Source of the DNA: Balneatrix alpica DSM 16621
GTDB lineage: Bacteria; Pseudomonadota; Gammaproteobacteria; Pseudomonadales; Balneatricaceae
NCBI RefSeq assembly: GCF_000619885.1
Contig: NZ_JHUZ01000011.1
Location: forward strand, 124,001 to 188,000
Direction: 5' to 3'
Length of the DNA: 64,000 nt
Of this stretch, positions 47,901-57,400 are shown in pieces. Below the pieces are notes generated by a model, which was not told where the DNA came from, did not search any database, and saw nothing but the letters and a program-made list of their open reading frames with translations. The first letter of the stretch is position 1, and each line of letters opens with the position of its first letter. A program made the translations under genes and the position numbers.

Positions 47901-48417
47901 ACACACGGCTATAGCTCCAGATGGCCGCAACACGTGACTCTAACGCTGCCTGTAGGCGGGGAAAAACATACCAAAACTCCTGCCGTAACCGAGCCTCAAC
48001 CGATTCGGCGTGAGTCACTAATGCGGGAGGTAAACGAGAAAAACGGGGTTGTCCCTGGGCAGACATCAGCATGAGGCCATGACTGCCCATGCTCTGTAAG
48101 TTGGGCCACAGCACCGTATCAATCCAGGCATGATCAATACGCCCTAACAGTTTCTGCTGACTTTCACTGATACGAACCTGACTTTTCAGACCCGCTTCTT
48201 GATTGGCAACAAAGCCCTGGTGATAAGACTCAAAGAGAGCCTGTTCATGAATGCGTTCAATCTGACGCAGATCCTGCTGATGGGTGTGCAGCAAAAACAG
48301 TAACAGTGCTGCCAAACCAAGCAAGAGCAACGAGAAGGGTAAAATAACGCTCAGCAGATGGCGGCGATAACGCCCTTGCAGGCTGGAGCGTACATCTTGG
48401 AGTTGCCCTCTGCTCAT
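44959..48417 (-). CDS. CHASE4-GAF-PAS-GGDEF-EAL cyclic-di-GMP protein
   Basis: A 1152-residue inner-membrane signalling protein. TM1 (about 20-43), a CHASE4-like periplasmic domain (about 45-270), TM2 (about 273-295), a GAF-like domain (about 325-480), two PAS domains (about 490-590 and 600-715), a GGDEF domain with RLGGDEFVLLL intact, and an EAL domain with VEALLRW, DDFGTGYSSL and the E of VIAEGVE intact. Both diguanylate cyclase and phosphodiesterase sites look complete, so the net activity cannot be predicted. It is monocistronic with weak start signals and no ligand clue. Confidence 0.92.
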   Translation of the reverse strand: MSRGQLQDVRSSLQGRYRRHLLSVILPFSLLLLGLAALLLFLLHTHQQDLRQIERIHEQALFESYHQGFVANQEAGLKSQVRISESQQKLLGRIDHAWIDTVLWPNLQSMGSHGLMLMSAQGQPRFSRLPPALVTHAESVEARLRQEFWYVFPRLQAALESRVAAIWSYSRVLLLAEQPFLLVVAPVLPTSAIEAPEGALLFSFIDLKQAYLSDIRERVGLNSAVLGKASADWGSESLQLLLPGQPVGQGVMISWRFGSHGQEIFTQLIDQISYVLLVVVPLVFFLLYRLWQLVRRLYREVQQRKFHAQWLQLRHQSTAELSQHQELDLAMASIARQLQVLLPGALVLVELLDSAGAKLLSPICSEALPGIDSYPQIGEAGQRIPTERALYFKRPELIQDLQLEPDAKTQRWAKQHGWQCLWVFPLLGSGDTPQGCLSILFASSQQPQANEFEHLVALAQVLGLGVERIRTQQRLAQERINLEEAQSLARVGSWEYDYAQGRLLCSDHWLKLMCPEQLPAHLSDLLLRVLPQDRQRIEQLHASEQSFETEYRIKVRQQVLVVHERVNVEQDQDGLLVRKRGIVQDVTEKRSQDRQQKLLAWVVEHASDGIMIADKNLKIIYVNQAFTAITGYSSDEVLGESPRVLSSHQHDAEFYARMWRDLFSDGLWQGEIYNRRKNGEVYPEWLTISAIKDSYGHITHFAGVFADISTRKAQEQALAYQAQHDMLTGLLNRTGFQEVLQQGGEYRALALLDLDGFKQVNDSYGHPLGDAVLQQVAQRMQQLLPKDLPMARLGGDEFVLLLQANYEAQLNALLALLSEAYWIEEHELRVTASAGVSLIPEHGRDFEVLFKRADIALLHVKQQGRQHWSAYSEELMQVRQRRIELERDLKHALAADELSLVYQPQLSIQTGQWVGVEALLRWRHPERGWVSPAEFIPLAEETGMIHPLSEWVLLQVFSQVRQWQQGPLAGVPVAVNISGMQLRRPQALSSLLQRLLRQTGLPASLFKLEVTEGSLIQNVEETSRVLQDLREFGFAISVDDFGTGYSSLSYLHRFPLDQLKVDKSFIDLLLVSEAGETLVRTILTLGHNLGMAVIAEGVEEQAQAERLLSLGCGQIQGYWFAKPLAAEELLALAQRHQVAAWRLPGASSEEGV

Positions 48418-48569
48418 GCATCATTACTCAGTTAACAGCGATAACCCTGCCAATCTTGAGGACAAACACCTTTAATTTCCAGTGGTTATATTAGCTTTTC
48501 AGCAAAAAGGTAGAGAAGGTGCCGATTTTGCAGCTCACCGCAGACCCCCTCTCTCCTGCACCGCTGGAT

Positions 48570-49763
48570 TTAGCCTTTTTGCATCAAGGGTAAGGGTGAG
48601 TATTTCGGTGGTCCGAGCAGAATAGGCAGATAGGACCAGGCAAAGCTGAGCATAGCCATACACCAAAGTAGCCCTGCCCCCAGCAGCAGATAGGGATAAG
48701 TCCCCCCGCTAAAAGGAGCGAACAAACGCAATAACGCGGCACCATTTAGCAACAGCAGCGCCAGAGTTAAACCGAATGGCGCTTGCAAAATTCGTCCCGT
48801 ATGGCCCAGAGCAGCCCGACCAGCCACCGCCAGGATCAATCCCATCATGCCGCCGATGGTAAGCGCATGCAGACCCGCATTAACATAAGCCGGCTGCCAC
48901 CAGAGTGCGACCCCCATCGCCAACACCCCTAGCGCGACCCAGGCAAAACCCAAATGCAATGACCACATCAAGGGGTCTTTAAGGGTGCGCCACCCCTGCC
49001 AACGCAGCAACCGTACCAGTAATCCCAGTCCCGCCAGTGTCACCAGCGCTGCGGTGATCGCCGCATAGGGGAACCAGGCCCATGCCAGGGTAGCGAGCAT
49101 CATCAGCACCACAACACTCAGGTCAAAGCGATTGAAAGCGGGCGGATAGGGGCCATCCTGACGATTAAATTTCAACCAGTTTTGGGTAAACGCCGGAATG
49201 ATGCGTCCACCAATCAGACTGATCATCAACACCACCAGGAAAGTAGCCATGCGGATGCTCTGCTCGGCAAAACCGAGCACAAATAACAGCTCCCCCATGC
49301 CAAATACAGCGAGTAGCAATACCACTTTAATATTGCGCTTATTATTGGCGGCCAGTAGCTCACGCCCCATGAGAAAGGCTAAACCCAGCCAAAAACTCAC
49401 TAGCCCCAGTAGTAATAGCCAGGTCGGCACACTGGCGCTAAACGCCATCAGCAAGCGCCCTGCCAACCAGCTCAACACCAACAACTGCAAGGCCAGACCT
49501 TGCACCGGCTCGCGATTGGTCCATTTCGCCACCGCTGTCAGCAAAAAGCCGGCAATCGCAGCACCCGCCAGGCCGTACAGCATTTCATGGGCATGCCAAT
49601 GGGTTGCAGGCATCGCCAATCCAGAGGATTGCACACCAGTGAAATACAGATGCAGCCAGCGCAACACTAAAATAATCGCCGCCAGGGTCATCAGGGCGAA
49701 TAAAGGTCGAAATGCGTAACTGAATAGACGCTGAAACCAGCTTTCCGCCACAGGCTCAGTCAT
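48570..49763 (-). CDS. nnrS: NnrS family nitric-oxide-response membrane protein
   Basis: A 397-residue protein with about 12 membrane helices. It has the NnrS signature FSYAFRPLFAL near the N-terminus and HWHAHEMLYG (heme/copper ligand histidines). Other conserved segments are GGRIIPAFTQNW and HALTIGGMMGLI. NnrS proteins protect against NO stress in many proteobacteria. An NsrR-like palindrome lies 40-65 bases upstream of the ATG, consistent with control by the NO-sensing repressor NsrR. It is a single gene; no NO reductase or denitrification genes are in the window. Confidence 0.92.
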   Translation of the reverse strand: MTEPVAESWFQRLFSYAFRPLFALMTLAAIILVLRWLHLYFTGVQSSGLAMPATHWHAHEMLYGLAGAAIAGFLLTAVAKWTNREPVQGLALQLLVLSWLAGRLLMAFSASVPTWLLLLGLVSFWLGLAFLMGRELLAANNKRNIKVVLLLAVFGMGELLFVLGFAEQSIRMATFLVVLMISLIGGRIIPAFTQNWLKFNRQDGPYPPAFNRFDLSVVVLMMLATLAWAWFPYAAITAALVTLAGLGLLVRLLRWQGWRTLKDPLMWSLHLGFAWVALGVLAMGVALWWQPAYVNAGLHALTIGGMMGLILAVAGRAALGHTGRILQAPFGLTLALLLLNGAALLRLFAPFSGGTYPYLLLGAGLLWCMAMLSFAWSYLPILLGPPKYSPLPLMQKG

Positions 49764-49802
49764 GGCTCCCTCTCCTCACGATCAAGACGGAGACAAAAAC
49801 TA

Positions 49803-49828
49803 GCATTTTAAATACATATTTAAAATGC
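49803..49828. promoter_or_regulatory. NsrR-like operator upstream of nnrS
   Basis: Perfect 12-bp arms GCATTTTAAATA / TATTTAAAATGC separated by CA. On the minus strand it contains ATGTATTTAAAATGC, close to the NsrR consensus ATGyATTTnAAATrCAT as I remember it. Its position 40-65 bases before the nnrS start fits an operator overlapping the promoter. Confidence 0.72.
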
Positions 49829-49864
49829 CCCCTTGGGGGTAGGCCGCGCGGGAGTCGCCATTGC

Positions 49865-51367
49865 CTATGATGACTGACTATCTACCTCTTCCTGTTCCAG
49901 CTGCCACTCCGATTCCGCTAGCAACTCGGCGGGTAGAGGCTTAGTGGGTCGCGCCCCCAACTCGACAAAGCGCTGAGCTCTCGCCACCAGATTGCCTCGT
50001 CCCCGACTAAAGCGATTCATCGCCCGTTCATAACTCTGCTGGCTTTGCTCCAGCTGCTGCCCCAAACGCTGCATATCCTCAGCAAAACCACGCAACTTGT
50101 CGTATAAGGCTGCGGCCTGCTGCGCAATCAATTGCGCATTCTGATTTTGCCGCTCGTATTGCCAGATATGGTTGATGGTCCTCAGCACCACCAGCAAATT
50201 GGCAGGGCTGACCAACAGAATGTTGTGCTCTAAGCCAAACTGAAACAGGCTGGGATCTTCCTCCATGGCCACCATAAAAGCCGCCTCTATCGGCACGAAC
50301 ATCAACACATAATCCAGGGTACGCAGCCCCTGTAACTGCTGATAGTCCTTTCCCCCCAAGGCACGAATATGGTTACGTAGCGCCTGCACATGCCGGCGTA
50401 ATGCACTCTGACGCTCACTTTCATCATCACTGGAGTGATAACGTTCGTAATCCACCAGCGAGACTTTTGAGTCAATCACGATGTCTTTCTGATCAGGCAG
50501 ATGCACCACAACATCGGGCTGATAATCCTTGCCCTCCGCATTCTTCAGCGCCACCTGAGTGTGATACTCATGACCTTGGCGCAATCCTGACTCTGCCAGC
50601 ACCCGGGCCAAGACCATTTCCCCCCAGTTGCCCTGCAGTTTTTTATCCCCTTTCAGTGCTCGGGTGAGGTTGAGCGCTTCCTCGCTCATACGCTGGTTGA
50701 GGCTTTGCAGGGTCTGAATTTCCTGCTTCAGACTACGCCGCTCAAAGGCTTCTTTTTCATAACTGTTCTGCACCTGCTGACGAAAATCACCCAGCTGCTC
50801 CTTTAGCGGCTGCAGCAAGCTATCAAGCTGATCACGGTTTTGCTGGCTGAAACGCTCGGCCTTTTCCTGAAAAATGCGATTGGCCAGATTTTCAAAACGT
50901 TCGCTGAGTTGGCTTTCCGCCTGTTGTAGCAGCTGTAATTTCTCCTGAGCCTGGCGTTGCACCTCCTGATAGCGTACTTCCAATGCCGCATACTGACGCT
51001 GACTTTGATGCCAGTTTTTTTCCACTTCCTGCAGGCGTAGCTGCTCTTCCTGCCATTGCTGTTGCAACAATTCTAACTGGCGCTGTAATCCCTCTTTTTC
51101 CGCCATCAACGAGGCCATGCGTTCAGACTTGAGTAAGTATTCCGCGCGCAAATCTTCCAGCTGTTCTTGTAAGTGCTCACTCCGCCCAGAAAGCTGATTA
51201 TAGTTAGCCTCAAGTTGCAGATAGCGCTCCTGTTCACGACTCTGCAACTGCTCAAATTGACTCAATAAACGCTGCCGCTCTGCCCGCTGTACCAGGCTTA
51301 ACACTAGCCACATCACGGCAGCTGCCAGCAGGGCGGCCCACCACCAATCTATCACCCCAACTTGCAT
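49865..51367 (-). CDS. rmuC: DNA recombination protein RmuC
   Basis: A 500-residue protein. One N-terminal membrane helix (about 8-27) is followed by a coiled coil of about 150 residues very rich in Gln, Leu and Glu, then the RmuC nuclease-fold domain (about 195-450) with GNWGEMVLARVLAESGL, YQPDVVVHLPDQKDIVIDSKVSL and YVLMFVPIEAAF. The D...(D/E)xK pattern (VIDSKVSL) is the PD-(D/E)XK-like core. RmuC limits DNA inversions in E. coli and takes part in phage defence in some strains. It is a single gene in reverse to dppA. Confidence 0.94.
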   Translation of the reverse strand: MQVGVIDWWWAALLAAAVMWLVLSLVQRAERQRLLSQFEQLQSREQERYLQLEANYNQLSGRSEHLQEQLEDLRAEYLLKSERMASLMAEKEGLQRQLELLQQQWQEEQLRLQEVEKNWHQSQRQYAALEVRYQEVQRQAQEKLQLLQQAESQLSERFENLANRIFQEKAERFSQQNRDQLDSLLQPLKEQLGDFRQQVQNSYEKEAFERRSLKQEIQTLQSLNQRMSEEALNLTRALKGDKKLQGNWGEMVLARVLAESGLRQGHEYHTQVALKNAEGKDYQPDVVVHLPDQKDIVIDSKVSLVDYERYHSSDDESERQSALRRHVQALRNHIRALGGKDYQQLQGLRTLDYVLMFVPIEAAFMVAMEEDPSLFQFGLEHNILLVSPANLLVVLRTINHIWQYERQNQNAQLIAQQAAALYDKLRGFAEDMQRLGQQLEQSQQSYERAMNRFSRGRGNLVARAQRFVELGARPTKPLPAELLAESEWQLEQEEVDSQSS

Positions 51368-51585
51368 CTTCTTGCGTTCCCTTCTAAACCCCTTTGGGCC
51401 TAATGGTGTTTTGAGAAAATGTCATACCCCCCTCAAAAGCCGCACAAATACTCATGGCATTGAGGATTTACAGTTTCTCCTATGGCTGTCTAGTATCTTT
51501 CCAGCTGTTCTGCTAGGCCCCGGCCGCACCATACATCAATGGATTAACTGAAACAGCAGCGTTTCTAAACTTAGGAGCAATAATA

Positions 51586-53175
51586 ATGAAAAAAGGTCTC
51601 GCCGTATTTGCTGCCACCGCTCTGGCAGCAGCCATGGCCTCCGCTGTGCAAGCAAAGACGCTAGTGTACTGCTCTGAAGGCAGCCCCGAAGGTTTCAACC
51701 CCTCCCTTTACACCGCTGGTACCACTTTTGACGCCAGCTCCCGTGCCGTGTTCAACCGTCTGGTTGAGTTTGAGCGTGGTACCACCAAGATTGCTCCCGC
51801 GTTGGCAGAAAAGTGGGAAGTCTCCGAAGACGGCCTGACTTACACCTTCTTCCTGCGTAAAGGGGTTAAGTTCCACGAGTCCAAAACCTTCAAACCCAGC
51901 CGTGACTTCAACGCCGATGACGTGATTTTTTCCTTTGAGCGTCAAGGCAAAAAAGATCACCCCTATCACGGCGTCTCCGGTGGCTCTTATGAGTACTTCA
52001 CCGCAATGGAAATGGATTCCCTGATCGAATCCATTGAGAAGGTAGACGACTACACCGTTCGTTTTAAGCTGACCCGTCCTGAGGCCCCCTTTATCGCTAA
52101 CGTTGCGATGGACTTCGCCTCCATCATGTCTGCCGAGTATGCAGAGCAGATGATGAAAGCAGGCAGCCCCGAGAAGTTTGACCTGGAACCCATTGGTACC
52201 GGCCCCTTCCAACTGGTGCAGTACCAAAAAGACTCCGTTATCCGTTACCTGGGTAACAAAGATTACTGGGCTGGCGCACCTGAAGTAGAAAAACTGGTGT
52301 TCTCCATCACCCCTGACGCTTCTGTACGCTACGCCAAACTGAAAGCGGGCGAGTGCCATGTGATGGCCTACCCCAACCCTGCTGATCTGGCGGAAATGGC
52401 CAAGGATGAAAACATCAAGCTGCTGGAGCAGGAAGGTCTGAACGTAGGTTATCTGGGCTATAACACCCAGAAAGAACCCTACACCAAGACTGAAGTACGT
52501 AAAGCGCTGAACATGGCCATCAACAAAGATGCCATTCTGGAAGCGGTATTCCAGGGCGCCGGTAAGGTCGCTAAAAACCCCATCCCCCCCACCATTTGGT
52601 CTTACAACGACGCTATTCAGGATGACCCCTATGATCCTGAAGCAGCCAAGAAGATGCTGGCAGAAGCTGGCTATGCCGATGGCTTCAAGACCAACATCTG
52701 GGCGATGCCAGTACAACGTCCCTACAACCCCAATGCTCGCCGTATGGCAGAGATGATCCAGGCTGACTGGGCCAAGGTCGGTGTTCAGGCTGAAATCGTC
52801 AGCTTCGAGTGGGGTGAGTATCTGAAGCGCTCCAAAGAAGGTGAGCATGATACCGTGCTGCTGGGCTGGACCGGTGACAATGGTGACCCCGATAACTTCC
52901 TCAACGTACTGCTGGGCTGTGCCGGGGTGAAAGGCTCCAACCGTGCCCAATGGTGTAACGAAGAGTTCGATGCACTGATCAAGGAAGCTAAGCAGGTAGC
53001 AGATGTTGAAAAACGTACTGCCCTTTACCAGCAGGCTCAGGAAGTATTCAAGCGTGAAGCGCCCTGGGCAACCATCGCTCACTCTGTTGTCTTCCAGCCT
53101 GTGCGCAAGGAAGTGAAGGACTATAAGATTGATCCCTTTGGTGGCCACATCTTCTACGGTGTAGGCCTGGAATAA
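51586..53175 (+). CDS. dppA: Dipeptide-binding protein DppA
   Basis: A 529-residue periplasmic family 5 binding protein: signal peptide 1-23 (VQA-KTLVYCSEG), then the DppA-typical SPEGFNPSLYTAGTTFDASSR start and FNADDVIFSFERQ, TGPFQLVQYQKDSVIR and GWTGDNGDPDNFL. It matches E. coli DppA in length (535) and motifs, including the SPEGFNP and NGDPDNF segments near the dipeptide pocket. It supplies DppBCDF. A strong terminator after it explains the usual excess of DppA over the permease. AGGAGC precedes the ATG. Confidence 0.95.
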   Translation: MKKGLAVFAATALAAAMASAVQAKTLVYCSEGSPEGFNPSLYTAGTTFDASSRAVFNRLVEFERGTTKIAPALAEKWEVSEDGLTYTFFLRKGVKFHESKTFKPSRDFNADDVIFSFERQGKKDHPYHGVSGGSYEYFTAMEMDSLIESIEKVDDYTVRFKLTRPEAPFIANVAMDFASIMSAEYAEQMMKAGSPEKFDLEPIGTGPFQLVQYQKDSVIRYLGNKDYWAGAPEVEKLVFSITPDASVRYAKLKAGECHVMAYPNPADLAEMAKDENIKLLEQEGLNVGYLGYNTQKEPYTKTEVRKALNMAINKDAILEAVFQGAGKVAKNPIPPTIWSYNDAIQDDPYDPEAAKKMLAEAGYADGFKTNIWAMPVQRPYNPNARRMAEMIQADWAKVGVQAEIVSFEWGEYLKRSKEGEHDTVLLGWTGDNGDPDNFLNVLLGCAGVKGSNRAQWCNEEFDALIKEAKQVADVEKRTALYQQAQEVFKREAPWATIAHSVVFQPVRKEVKDYKIDPFGGHIFYGVGLE

Positions 53176-53189
53176 TCCGGGGATCCGGC

Positions 53190-53221
53190 AAAAAGGCATA
53201 GCCGGTGGCTATGCCTTTTTT
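53190..53221 (+). terminator. Terminator/attenuator between dppA and dppB
   Basis: Perfect 14-bp stem AAAAAGGCATAGCC / GGCTATGCCTTTTT with loop GGT and a T-run. It would stop most transcripts after dppA; the following 145 bases to dppB hold only short inverted repeats such as GGAGG / CCTCC. Confidence 0.93.
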
Positions 53222-53366
53222 CTTCTGGGTTCACCCCTCTCCCCGGTGATGCCGGTCGATGTTCCGCTCAGCCTAAACATCCCTATGTCGGACTGATGCA
53301 GATAACCGCACGCACGACCTGTCGCATCGAGCGGAGGGGACACCTCCTGATCAGGTAATACATTCT

Positions 53367-54377
53367 ATGTTGCAATTCATTTTCCGGCGCCTGGCGCTGG
53401 TTATTCCCACCTTTATCGGCATTACCCTGCTGACTTTTGCTTTGATTCGCATGATTCCCGGTGACCCGGTCGAAATCATGGCCGGTGAGCGCGGTGTCGA
53501 CCCTGAGCGTCACGCCAAAATCATGGCGGAAATGGGCTGGGATCAGCCATTACTGGTTCAGTACTACAACTATATTGGCGATGTACTCCAGGGCGACCTG
53601 GGTAAATCTTTGATTTCTAAAGAACCCGTCCTGCACGAGTTTCTGACGCTATTCCCGGCGACCGTTGAGCTCTCTCTGTGCGCGACCCTGTTTGCCATCT
53701 TCTTCGGTTTACCGGCGGGTATTATCGCAGCAGTGAAGCGCGGCTCGATTTTCGACCACAGTGTGATGACCGTCTCCCTCACCGGTTATTCCATGCCGAT
53801 TTTCTGGTGGGCGCTGCTGTTGATGTTGGTGTTCTCCGTCAACCTGGGCTGGACACCGGTCTCAGGACGCCTGGATGTCACCTACTGGGTCGATGATGTC
53901 ACCGGCTTTATGCTGATTGATGCCTGGCTGTCGGATGAACAGGGTGCCTTTACCTCGGCTCTCTCTCACCTGATTTTGCCCAGTATCGTCCTTGGCACCA
54001 TTCCCCTGGCGGTGATTGCCCGTATGACCCGTTCGTCCATGCTCGAAGTACTGGGGGAAGACTATATCCGTACCGCCCGGGCCAAGGGTCTGGCACCGTT
54101 ACGAGTGATAATGGTGCATGCCCTGCGTAATGCGCTGATTCCGGTGATTACCGTGATAGGTCTACAAGTCGGCACCCTGCTGGCGGGAGCCATTTTGACG
54201 GAAACGATCTTTGCCTGGCCTGGCATTGGCAAGTGGTTGATCGAATCGATCCACCGTCGCGATTACCCGGTGGTCCAGGGCGGTATTTTGATCGTCGCCA
54301 CCCTGATTATCATTGTTAACCTGATTGTCGATATTTTGTACGGTGTGGTTAATCCGCGCATTCGCCATACCAAATAA
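53367..54377 (+). CDS. dppB: Dipeptide ABC transporter permease DppB
   Basis: A 336-residue inner-membrane permease with about six helices. It begins FIFRRLALVIPTFIGITLLTF and has RMIPGDPVEIMAGERG and the EAA loop GEDYIRTARAKGLAPLRVI, all as in E. coli DppB (339 residues). It pairs with DppC. AGGTAAT is a moderate ribosome site. dppC follows after 58 bases. Confidence 0.95.
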   Translation: MLQFIFRRLALVIPTFIGITLLTFALIRMIPGDPVEIMAGERGVDPERHAKIMAEMGWDQPLLVQYYNYIGDVLQGDLGKSLISKEPVLHEFLTLFPATVELSLCATLFAIFFGLPAGIIAAVKRGSIFDHSVMTVSLTGYSMPIFWWALLLMLVFSVNLGWTPVSGRLDVTYWVDDVTGFMLIDAWLSDEQGAFTSALSHLILPSIVLGTIPLAVIARMTRSSMLEVLGEDYIRTARAKGLAPLRVIMVHALRNALIPVITVIGLQVGTLLAGAILTETIFAWPGIGKWLIESIHRRDYPVVQGGILIVATLIIIVNLIVDILYGVVNPRIRHTK

Positions 54378-54435
54378 GGCCTGCTCGCAGCGCCCATAAC
54401 AACAACGACTATAAATACGCGGACTAAAAAGCATT

Positions 54436-55341
54436 ATGAGTGACGCAACCCTGAATTCAGCGGCCCCCGGCTATACCCAGCCGCCCTCGCCGCTTAAAGA
54501 ATTCTGGCTCTACTTCAGCAGCAACAAAGGTGCGCTGATAGGGCTGGCATACATCCTGTTTATTCTGTTTGTGGCGGTTTTTGCCGACTTTATCGCTCCC
54601 CATTCGCCAATCGAACAGTTCCGTGACGCCCTGCTACTGCCTCCAGCCTGGCAAGAAGGCGGACGCCTGACCTACCTACTCGGCACCGATGATGTGGGCC
54701 GCGACATTCTTTCCCGCCTGATTTACGGCGCCCGTCTGTCGCTGCTGATCGGCTGCATGGTGGTCACCCTTTCCCTCAGCATTGGTATTTTGCTGGGTCT
54801 GATTGCCGCCTACTGCCGTGGCGTGGTGGAAACCACCATCATGCGCCTAGTCGATATCATGCTGGCTCTACCCAGCCTACTGCTGGCGATTGCCATCGTC
54901 GCCATTTTGGGGCCAAGCATCTTTAACGCCTCCATTGCCATTGCCATCGTCTCCTTACCTCACTATGTCCGCCTGACCCGTGCTGCCGCCCTGGCGGAAC
55001 TGGGTCGTGACTATGTCACCTCTGCACGGGTGGTGGGGGCTGGCCCACTGCGGATTATGTTTATCACCCTGCTGCCCAACTGCATGGCCCCGTTGATTGT
55101 GCAGGCCACCCTGGGCTTTTCCAGTGCAGTGTTAGACATGGCCGCGCTTGGCTTCCTCGGTCTGGGTGCCCAGCCACCGACTCCGGAATGGGGTTCAATG
55201 TTGGCGGACGCTTTGCAATTCGTGCAGCGGGCCTGGTGGGTGGTGACCTTCCCTGGTCTGATGATTCTGCTCACGGTATTGGCCTTTAACCTGATGGGTG
55301 ATGGCCTGCGTGACGCCCTGGATCCCAAGCTGAAGCAGTAA
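54436..55341 (+). CDS. dppC: Dipeptide ABC transporter permease DppC
   Basis: A 301-residue permease: N-terminal FWLYFSSNKGALIGLAY with helix 1, then the DppC segment YLLGTDDVGRDILSRLIYGARLSL and the EAA loop LAELGRDYVTSARVVGAGPLRI. The length matches E. coli DppC (300). It starts with a weak ribosome site 58 bases after dppB and is followed at 9 bases by dppD. Confidence 0.95.
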   Translation: MSDATLNSAAPGYTQPPSPLKEFWLYFSSNKGALIGLAYILFILFVAVFADFIAPHSPIEQFRDALLLPPAWQEGGRLTYLLGTDDVGRDILSRLIYGARLSLLIGCMVVTLSLSIGILLGLIAAYCRGVVETTIMRLVDIMLALPSLLLAIAIVAILGPSIFNASIAIAIVSLPHYVRLTRAAALAELGRDYVTSARVVGAGPLRIMFITLLPNCMAPLIVQATLGFSSAVLDMAALGFLGLGAQPPTPEWGSMLADALQFVQRAWWVVTFPGLMILLTVLAFNLMGDGLRDALDPKLKQ

Positions 55342-55350
55342 GGAGCGGTC

Positions 55351-56331
55351 ATGCCACTACTCGAAATTAAAAACCTGACCGTTACCTTCGGCCAGGGCGA
55401 TGCGCCCTTCCGTGCCGTTGACCGGATCAGCTATAGCATTGAAGAAGGTGAAGTCTTAGGCATTGTCGGTGAGTCCGGCTCCGGCAAGAGCGTCAGCTCT
55501 CTGGCGGTGATGGGGCTGATCGACTTTCCCGGCAAGGTCAGTGCCGACACCCTCAACTTCGGCGGCAAGGACATGCTGGCGATGAGCGATAAGGCCCGCC
55601 GCAAGATCACCGGTGATGAAATTGCCATGATCTTCCAGGACCCGATGACCAGCCTCAATCCCTGCTTTACCGTGGGCGACCAAATCACCGAGGCGCTGAA
55701 GGTGCATGAGGGCGGCTCGAAAAAAGCACTCAAGGCACGGGCCATTGAGCTGCTGCGCCAAGTGGGGATTCCCGCAGCGGAAACCCGTTTTGATGCCTTT
55801 CCCCATCAGCTATCCGGCGGCATGAGCCAGCGGGTAATGATTGCCATGGCCATTGCCTGCAACCCGCGCCTGCTGATCGCCGATGAGCCCACCACCGCCC
55901 TGGATGTAACCATTCAGGCGCAGATTATTGACCTGCTGATTGACCTGCAGAAGCAGCGGGGCATGAGTCTGGTGCTGATCACCCATGATCTGGCCCTGGT
56001 GGCGGAAGTGGCTGATCGCATCGCGGTCATGTATGCCGGTCAGATTGTCGAAATCGCCAAAGCCGATGAGCTCTTTGCCAAGCCGCGTCATCCTTACACC
56101 CAAGCCTTGCTGCGTTCCCTACCCGAGCACGCCCAGGGCAAAGCACGTCTGCAAGCCCTGCCAGGGGTGGTGCCAGGTAAGCACGACCGCCCGCAAGGCT
56201 GCCTGCTTAATCCACGCTGCCCCTATGCGAGCGATGAATGTCGTCAGCAAGAGCCGACACTGCGCGCCCACGGTGAGCGCTTGGTGAAATGTTTTACCCC
56301 CCTGGATGATGAAGGGAGGCCCGCCGCATGA
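55351..56331 (+). CDS. dppD: Dipeptide ABC transporter ATP-binding protein DppD
   Basis: A 326-residue ATPase: Walker [12 protein letters not shown] (about 37-47), Q-loop [12 protein letters not shown], signature [12 protein letters not shown], Walker [14 protein letters not shown]. The C-terminal Cys cluster ([14 protein letters not shown]) is typical of DppD/OppD and may bind an Fe-S cluster. AAGGAG precedes the ATG. It overlaps dppF by 4 bases (ATGA). Confidence 0.95.
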   Translation: MPLLEIKNLTVTFGQGDAPFRAVDRISYSIEEGEVLGIVGESGSGKSVSSLAVMGLIDFPGKVSADTLNFGGKDMLAMSDKARRKITGDEIAMIFQDPMTSLNPCFTVGDQITEALKVHEGGSKKALKARAIELLRQVGIPAAETRFDAFPHQLSGGMSQRVMIAMAIACNPRLLIADEPTTALDVTIQAQIIDLLIDLQKQRGMSLVLITHDLALVAEVADRIAVMYAGQIVEIAKADELFAKPRHPYTQALLRSLPEHAQGKARLQALPGVVPGKHDRPQGCLLNPRCPYASDECRQQEPTLRAHGERLVKCFTPLDDEGRPAA

Positions 56332-57305
56332 GCGCAGAAATTCTATTAGAAGCCAAAGAGCTGAAACGCCACTATCAGGTGAGCCGCGGCCTATTCCAAC
56401 CCGAAGCCACGGTAAAAGCCCTGGATGGGGTGTCTTTCCAGGTTGTTCGAGGCAAAACCCTGGCGGTAGTGGGGGAGTCTGGCTGTGGTAAGTCCACCCT
56501 GGCCAAACTCCTGACCCTGATCGAACGCCCCAGTGCCGGCCAGCTACTGGTAAAGGGCAAGGATGTAAACCAGGCCCAGGGAGAGGAGCTGAAAAAACTG
56601 CGCCAGCAGATTCAAATCATCTTCCAGAACCCCTACGGCTCCCTTAACCCACGGCAGAAGATTGGCGCCATTCTGGAAGAGCCTTTGGTGATCAACACCA
56701 AGCTGAGCAAGAGTGAACGCAAAGACAAAGCCCTGGCGATCATGAAAAAGGTGGGGCTGAAGGAAGAGCACTACAACCGCTATCCGCACATGTTCTCAGG
56801 CGGCCAGCGTCAGCGTATCGCCATTGCCCGCGGCCTGATGCTCAACCCAAGCGTGGTGGTCGCGGATGAGCCGGTTTCGGCCCTGGATGTTTCCGTGCAG
56901 GCACAAGTGCTCAACCTGATGATGGATCTGCAGGACGAGTTGGGCTTGAGCTACATCTTTATCTCCCACGACCTGTCCGTGGTAGAGCACATTGCCGATG
57001 AGGTGATGGTGATGTACTTGGGCAAAGTGGTGGAACGGGGGAGCACCGAGCAAATCTTCAGCGACCCGCGTCACCCGTACACCCGCGCCCTGCTGTCGTC
57101 TACCCCGCGTCTCGACCCCAGCAAACGGATCGAGAAGGTACGTTTGAGCGGTGAGCTGCCCTCTCCCTTAAACCCACCGAGCGGCTGCGCCTTCCATGGT
57201 CGCTGCCAGTTTGCGCAAGAGCGCTGCAAACAGGATACCCCCCTGTTAGCCGAGCAACATCAGCGCCTGATTGCCTGCCATGAGGTGGAGGCTGGTCGGA
57301 TCTAA
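56328..57305 (+). CDS. dppF: Dipeptide ABC transporter ATP-binding protein DppF
   Basis: A 325-residue ATPase: Walker [11 protein letters not shown]-loop [12 protein letters not shown], signature [12 protein letters not shown], Walker [14 protein letters not shown] and a C-terminal [14 protein letters not shown] cluster. It closes the dppBCDF operon, translationally coupled to dppD, and is followed by a terminator. The protein is distinct from the OppF-type ATPase at 34518 (VSALDV versus TSMLDV), so the two transporters are separate systems. Confidence 0.95.
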   Translation: MSAEILLEAKELKRHYQVSRGLFQPEATVKALDGVSFQVVRGKTLAVVGESGCGKSTLAKLLTLIERPSAGQLLVKGKDVNQAQGEELKKLRQQIQIIFQNPYGSLNPRQKIGAILEEPLVINTKLSKSERKDKALAIMKKVGLKEEHYNRYPHMFSGGQRQRIAIARGLMLNPSVVVADEPVSALDVSVQAQVLNLMMDLQDELGLSYIFISHDLSVVEHIADEVMVMYLGKVVERGSTEQIFSDPRHPYTRALLSSTPRLDPSKRIEKVRLSGELPSPLNPPSGCAFHGRCQFAQERCKQDTPLLAEQHQRLIACHEVEAGRI

Positions 57306-57327
57306 CGTGACTGGCGAGGCGATGAAC

Positions 57328-57367
57328 AACGGGCTATCACCTGTTTCCTGGTGGTAGCCCGTTTTTT
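57328..57367 (+). terminator. Rho-independent terminator after dppF
   Basis: Stem of about 14 bp (AACGGGCTA plus CACC, with one T-G pair between) closing with TAGCCCGTT and followed by TTTTT; the loop is 8 bases. Confidence 0.92.
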
Positions 57368-57400
57368 ATGGCACTGGCTTGTTATGGCACTGAATGCTGC

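Noticed and set aside
51661-53199. 512-codon open frame antisense to dppA
   Set aside because: It mirrors dppA codon structure (antisense of a strongly biased gene), with no ribosome site or recognisable domain; dppA on the plus strand is certain.
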